This document shows, piece by piece, positions 14,327 to 16,511 of a DNA stretch of 16,511 bases; position 1 is the stretch's first letter; the number at the start of each line of letters is the position of its first letter. Made by a program: the position numbers and the translations under genes. The notes beneath the pieces were generated by a model. The model was not told the DNA's origin and searched no databases. It worked only from the letters and a program-made list of their open reading frames with translations. Source of the DNA: Nevskiaceae bacterium (GTDB taxonomy: Bacteria > Pseudomonadota > Gammaproteobacteria > Steroidobacterales > Steroidobacteraceae); assembly GCA_031277355.1 (NCBI GenBank), contig JAITMN010000204.1, positions 1 through 16,511 on the forward strand. The letters run 5' to 3'.

Positions 14327-15424
14327 TCAGGCGTTGTTGGAAGCCGAAGCGGCTTGTTTTCTGGCTGCCGCGTTGTCGCGGGCGCGCTTGGCGACCGAGA
14401 TCGCCGCGTGCGCGGCCACCGTGGCGCCCACGATTGCGGCGGCGGTGCCGCCGACCTTGTCGGCGTTGGACTCGATGCCGAACTGGCGGATGTTGGTCAG
14501 GCGGTCGTAGAACGAACCTCTGTCCCAGAAGCCTTCTTCGGAACAGCCGATGCAACCGTGACCGGCCTTGATCGGGAAGCTGGTGCCTTCGTTCCACTGC
14601 ACCGTGGAGCAGGCGTTGTAGGTGGTGGGGCCCTTGCAGCCCATCTTGTACAGGCAGTAGCCCTTGCGCGCGGATTCATCGTCCCAGCTTTCGACGAACT
14701 GACCGGCGTCGAAATGCGGGCGGCGATAGCATTTGTCGTGGATGCGCTGGCTGTAGAACATCTTGGGCCGGCCCTGGCGATCCAGTTCGGGCACGCGGTC
14801 GAAGGTGAGCATGTAGGTGATGACGCCGGTCATCACTTCGGGGATGGGCGGGCAGCCCGGCACTTTGATGATGGGCTTGTCGGTGATGACCTTGTGGATC
14901 GGCGTGGCCTGCGTGGGATTGGGTTTGGCGGCCTGCACGCAGCCCCAGGAAGCACAGGAACCCCAGGCGATGATGGCTTTGGAATCCTTGGCCACGCGCT
15001 TGAGTTTTTCGACGAAGGGCTTGCCCGACTGGATGCAGAACATGCCGTCTTCGTTCAGCGGCGGATTGCCTTCCACCGCCAGAATGTACTTGCCCTTGTA
15101 CTGGGTCATGATCTCTTCGAGGATGGCTTCGGCCTGATGGCCTGCTGCGGCCATCAGCGTGTCGTCGTAGTCCAGCGAGAGCATCGACAGCACCACGTCC
15201 TTGGCCAGCGGATGCGCCGAGCGGATGAAGGATTCGGTGCAGCAGGTGCATTCCAGACCATGCAGCCACAGCACCGGCGTGCGCGGCTTGTTTTCCATCG
15301 CATGAGCGATGTGGGGAATGAAGCTGGGCGCGAGGCCCAACGAGGTCGCGGTAAGCGAGCAGTATTTCAGAAAGCTGCGGCGCGAGATGCCCTTGCGACG
15401 CATGACCTCGTAGAAAGTCTCCAT
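14327..15424 (-). CDS. hupS: HupS/HoxK, O2-tolerant [NiFe] hydrogenase small subunit
   Basis: Electron-transfer subunit with three Fe-S clusters. The precursor is 365 residues with a Tat signal: RRSFLK (15-20), hydrophobic stretch, cut after AHA at 42. In mature numbering C17, C19, C20, C115, C120 and C149 are all present (precursor 59, 61, 62, 157, 162, 191), the six-cysteine set of the proximal [4Fe-3S] cluster that defines O2-tolerant group 1d enzymes. Medial and distal cluster ligands follow in the CYRRPHFDA to CIGC region (232-294). A hydrophobic helix at about 325-345 anchors the protein, followed by a basic tail. The start ATG 15424 (MET...) was chosen over an upstream in-frame ATG at 15484 because it gives a standard Tat peptide. 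A G-rich site (GGGGGGAA) lies about 10-18 bp upstream. Confidence 0.98.
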   Translation of the reverse strand: METFYEVMRRKGISRRSFLKYCSLTATSLGLAPSFIPHIAHAMENKPRTPVLWLHGLECTCCTESFIRSAHPLAKDVVLSMLSLDYDDTLMAAAGHQAEAILEEIMTQYKGKYILAVEGNPPLNEDGMFCIQSGKPFVEKLKRVAKDSKAIIAWGSCASWGCVQAAKPNPTQATPIHKVITDKPIIKVPGCPPIPEVMTGVITYMLTFDRVPELDRQGRPKMFYSQRIHDKCYRRPHFDAGQFVESWDDESARKGYCLYKMGCKGPTTYNACSTVQWNEGTSFPIKAGHGCIGCSEEGFWDRGSFYDRLTNIRQFGIESNADKVGGTAAAIVGATVAAHAAISVAKRARDNAAARKQAASASNNA

Positions 15425-15457
15425 GATGCGCTGTTCCCCCCAATGGTTTTGATTGCT

Positions 15458-15471
15458 GCCGCGTTTGCGGC
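15458..15471 (-). other. GC-rich hairpin in the predicted hupS leader
   Basis: GCCGC (15458-15462) and GCGGC (15467-15471) are perfect inverted repeats around a four-base loop (GTTT on the given strand, AAAC in the transcript). With the sigma-54 start predicted near 15477, the hairpin would begin at about +7 of a leader of about 53 nt. It has no T-run after it, so it is not a terminator; a transcript-stabilising 5' stem is a possible role. Confidence 0.4.
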
Positions 15472-15487
15472 CGTGCCTATGCACACA

Positions 15488-15503
15488 AGCAATATCCGTG
15501 CCA
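15488..15503 (-). promoter_or_regulatory. Sigma-54 (-24/-12) promoter of hupS operon
   Basis: The minus strand reads TGGCACGGATATTGCT, which matches the RpoN consensus TGGCACGN4TTGCW at every fixed position. GG of the -24 element is at 15502-15501 and GC of the -12 element at 15490-15489. Transcription would start near 15477, about 53 nt before the hupS ATG. It is the only such match I found in the window. The GAFTGA-bearing HoxA at the left edge is a suitable activator. Confidence 0.9.
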
Positions 15504-15550
15504 ATGGGCGCAGCGCGGGGGATTGGGCTTCGGGGATGTTTGGCTGGCTG

Positions 15551-15587
15551 ATTGCTTTGCAGTCAAATCCAAAAAATGGAAAGCAAT
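15551..15587. promoter_or_regulatory. 8-bp inverted repeat upstream of the sigma-54 promoter (possible activator site)
   Basis: ATTGCTTT (15551-15558) and AAAGCAAT (15580-15587) are exact inverted repeats with 21 bp between them; the centre is roughly 90 bp upstream of the predicted start, a normal enhancer distance for NtrC-type activators. The A/T-rich spacer includes an A6 tract that may bend DNA. Two more ATTGCT/AGCAAT hexamers lie at 15452-15457 and 15488-15493, the latter in the -12 element. No match to the TTG-N5-CAA HupR box was found, so binding of HoxA here is only a guess. It could also be a weak 3' stem of the FHA-GGDEF transcript. Confidence 0.35.
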
Positions 15588-15599
15588 AAACCGTCGAAA

Positions 15600-16493
15600 T
15601 CAGATTTCTACGCGGACTTTGTTGCGGCCATCGCTCTTGGCCCGGTACAGCGCGGTATCAGCGGCAGTCATCAATTCAGTTAGTGGAGTCTTTTGGCCGG
15701 GCATTAACGTGGCCACGCCGATGCTGATCGTGATCCGCAGTGGTGCGTCGCCGGAGGCGAAGGGGGTGTCGGCCACCGCTTCGCGCAGGCGTTCGGCCAG
15801 CAGCGCGGCTTCATTGGGGCCGCGTTCGGGCAGCAGTAGCGCGAATTCCTCGCCGCCGATGCGCGCGGCGATGTCGTCGTCGCGGGTGTGCCGGCGCAGC
15901 AGCATCGCCACCTGACGCAGCACTTCATCGCCGCGCACGTGACCGTAGCGATCATTGATCGACTTGAACAGGTCCACGTCGATGATGCACAGCGACAGCG
16001 CTCGCGTGTGACGGGCGGCGCGGGCGATTTCCTTCTCGGCGATCTCGGTGAAATGGCGGCGGTTGTACAGGTCGGTGAGCGTGTCGCTGACGGCAAGCTG
16101 GTAAATCTGCTCGTGGTAGCGGGCTTCCATGCTGTCCTGGCTGATGAACTTCAGCGTGCAGTCGCCGACGGTGATCTGGTCGCCGTCGGAGAGCGTTTGA
16201 TCTTCGCGCAGCGGCGTGTCGTTGACGCGGGTGACATTGGTTGCGCCCAGGTCGCGGATGCGATAGCTGCCGCCATCGGCCCAGATGCGGCAGTGCATCC
16301 GCGAGACGCTCTGGCTCGCCAGCACCAGATCGGCTTCGTTGGAGCGTCCGATCACCACCGGCTGCGGGCCGATGTCGGCGCGGCGGCCCAGACCCTCGCC
16401 GTGAATCACCACGACGCAGGCCGAGCGCGAGGGGTGCATGCCGGTGGGGCGCAGCGGGCGGAGCTGGGTTTTGTCGCTGGTTGGCGTGTCCAT
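15600..16493 (-). CDS. FHA-GGDEF protein, probable diguanylate cyclase
   Basis: 297-residue cytoplasmic protein that probably makes cyclic di-GMP from two GTP. An N-terminal FHA domain (about 25-117) shows VVIGRSNEADLVL (46-58), VSRMHCRI (63-70) and LGATNVTRVND (82-92), the pattern for phosphothreonine peptide binding. A short linker leads to a GGDEF domain (about 135-297) with TDLYNRR (140-146), DVDLFKSINDRYGH (172-185), the active-site GGEEF (213-217) and an intact inhibitory RxxD site, R204-D207, five residues before it. No membrane segment or signal peptide is visible. The gene stops 175 bp before hupS on the same strand, but a strong sigma-54 promoter lies between, so it is probably a separate unit. 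Start ATG 16493 has GGTGA upstream. A link with hydrogenase control is not shown. Confidence 0.93.
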   Translation of the reverse strand: MDTPTSDKTQLRPLRPTGMHPSRSACVVVIHGEGLGRRADIGPQPVVIGRSNEADLVLASQSVSRMHCRIWADGGSYRIRDLGATNVTRVNDTPLREDQTLSDGDQITVGDCTLKFISQDSMEARYHEQIYQLAVSDTLTDLYNRRHFTEIAEKEIARAARHTRALSLCIIDVDLFKSINDRYGHVRGDEVLRQVAMLLRRHTRDDDIAARIGGEEFALLLPERGPNEAALLAERLREAVADTPFASGDAPLRITISIGVATLMPGQKTPLTELMTAADTALYRAKSDGRNKVRVEI

Positions 16494-16511
16494 GTCGATC
16501 AGGTCACCGCT

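Noticed and set aside
15442..15456. IHF-like site near the hupS start
   Set aside because: The WATCAA half is present but the TTR half is off by one base, and the place is downstream of the promoter.
15557..15566. TTG-N4-CAA as a HupR-type binding box
   Set aside because: The reported HupR site has five bases between the half-sites; the spacing here is four.
15568..15580. TCCA-A5-TGGA as an intrinsic terminator of the FHA-GGDEF gene
   Set aside because: The stem is only four pairs with the T-run in the loop instead of after the stem.
14306..15589. Plus-strand open frame (427 codons) opposite hupS and the promoter region
   Set aside because: It reads through the promoter and the Tat signal region and has no protein-family features.

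Overview
All 19 maturation, structural and regulatory genes recognised, plus one upstream signalling gene, lie on the minus strand of a GC-rich, densely packed window. Gene order, the sequences of the hydrogenase subunits and the GTG/ATG-overlap style suggest a Betaproteobacterium (Cupriavidus/Rhodocyclales/Burkholderiales-like). The exact taxon cannot be read from the window.

Right edge (15600-16493): a complete FHA-GGDEF protein, a probable diguanylate cyclase. Then 175 bp of non-coding DNA (15425-15599) that holds a full match to the sigma-54 -24/-12 consensus (15488-15503), a GC hairpin in the predicted leader and an 8-bp inverted repeat upstream. Reading leftwards comes one long, tightly packed array: hupS/hoxK, hupL/hoxG, hupE, hupC/hoxZ, hupD/hoxM, hupF/hoxL, hupG/hoxO, hupH/hoxQ, hupI/hoxR, hupJ/hoxT, hupK/hoxV, hypA, hypB, a short hypF, hypC, hypD, hypE, a 153-aa protein of unknown function, and (cut by the left edge) a NtrC-type response regulator of the HoxA/HupR family.

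The genes form a self-contained system. HupS-HupL is a membrane-bound uptake [NiFe] hydrogenase whose small subunit carries all six cysteines of the O2-tolerant proximal [4Fe-3S] cluster (mature C17, C19, C20, C115, C120, C149). It is exported by Tat and docked to the cytochrome b HupC. HupD-K and HypA-F build and insert the Fe(CN)2CO-Ni site. HupE probably imports nickel, and HoxA with its GAFTGA loop probably drives the sigma-54 promoter in front of hupS.

The core system is known biology. The parts worth a second look are: a histidine-rich insert placed inside the G domain of HypB instead of at its N terminus; HypF reduced to its Kae1-like carbamoyltransferase domain; a small unknown gene where Cupriavidus carries hypX; a HupE with altered nickel motifs, placed between hupL and hupC; a sequence echo between HupL and HupK; and the promoter architecture with its neighbouring cyclic-di-GMP gene.
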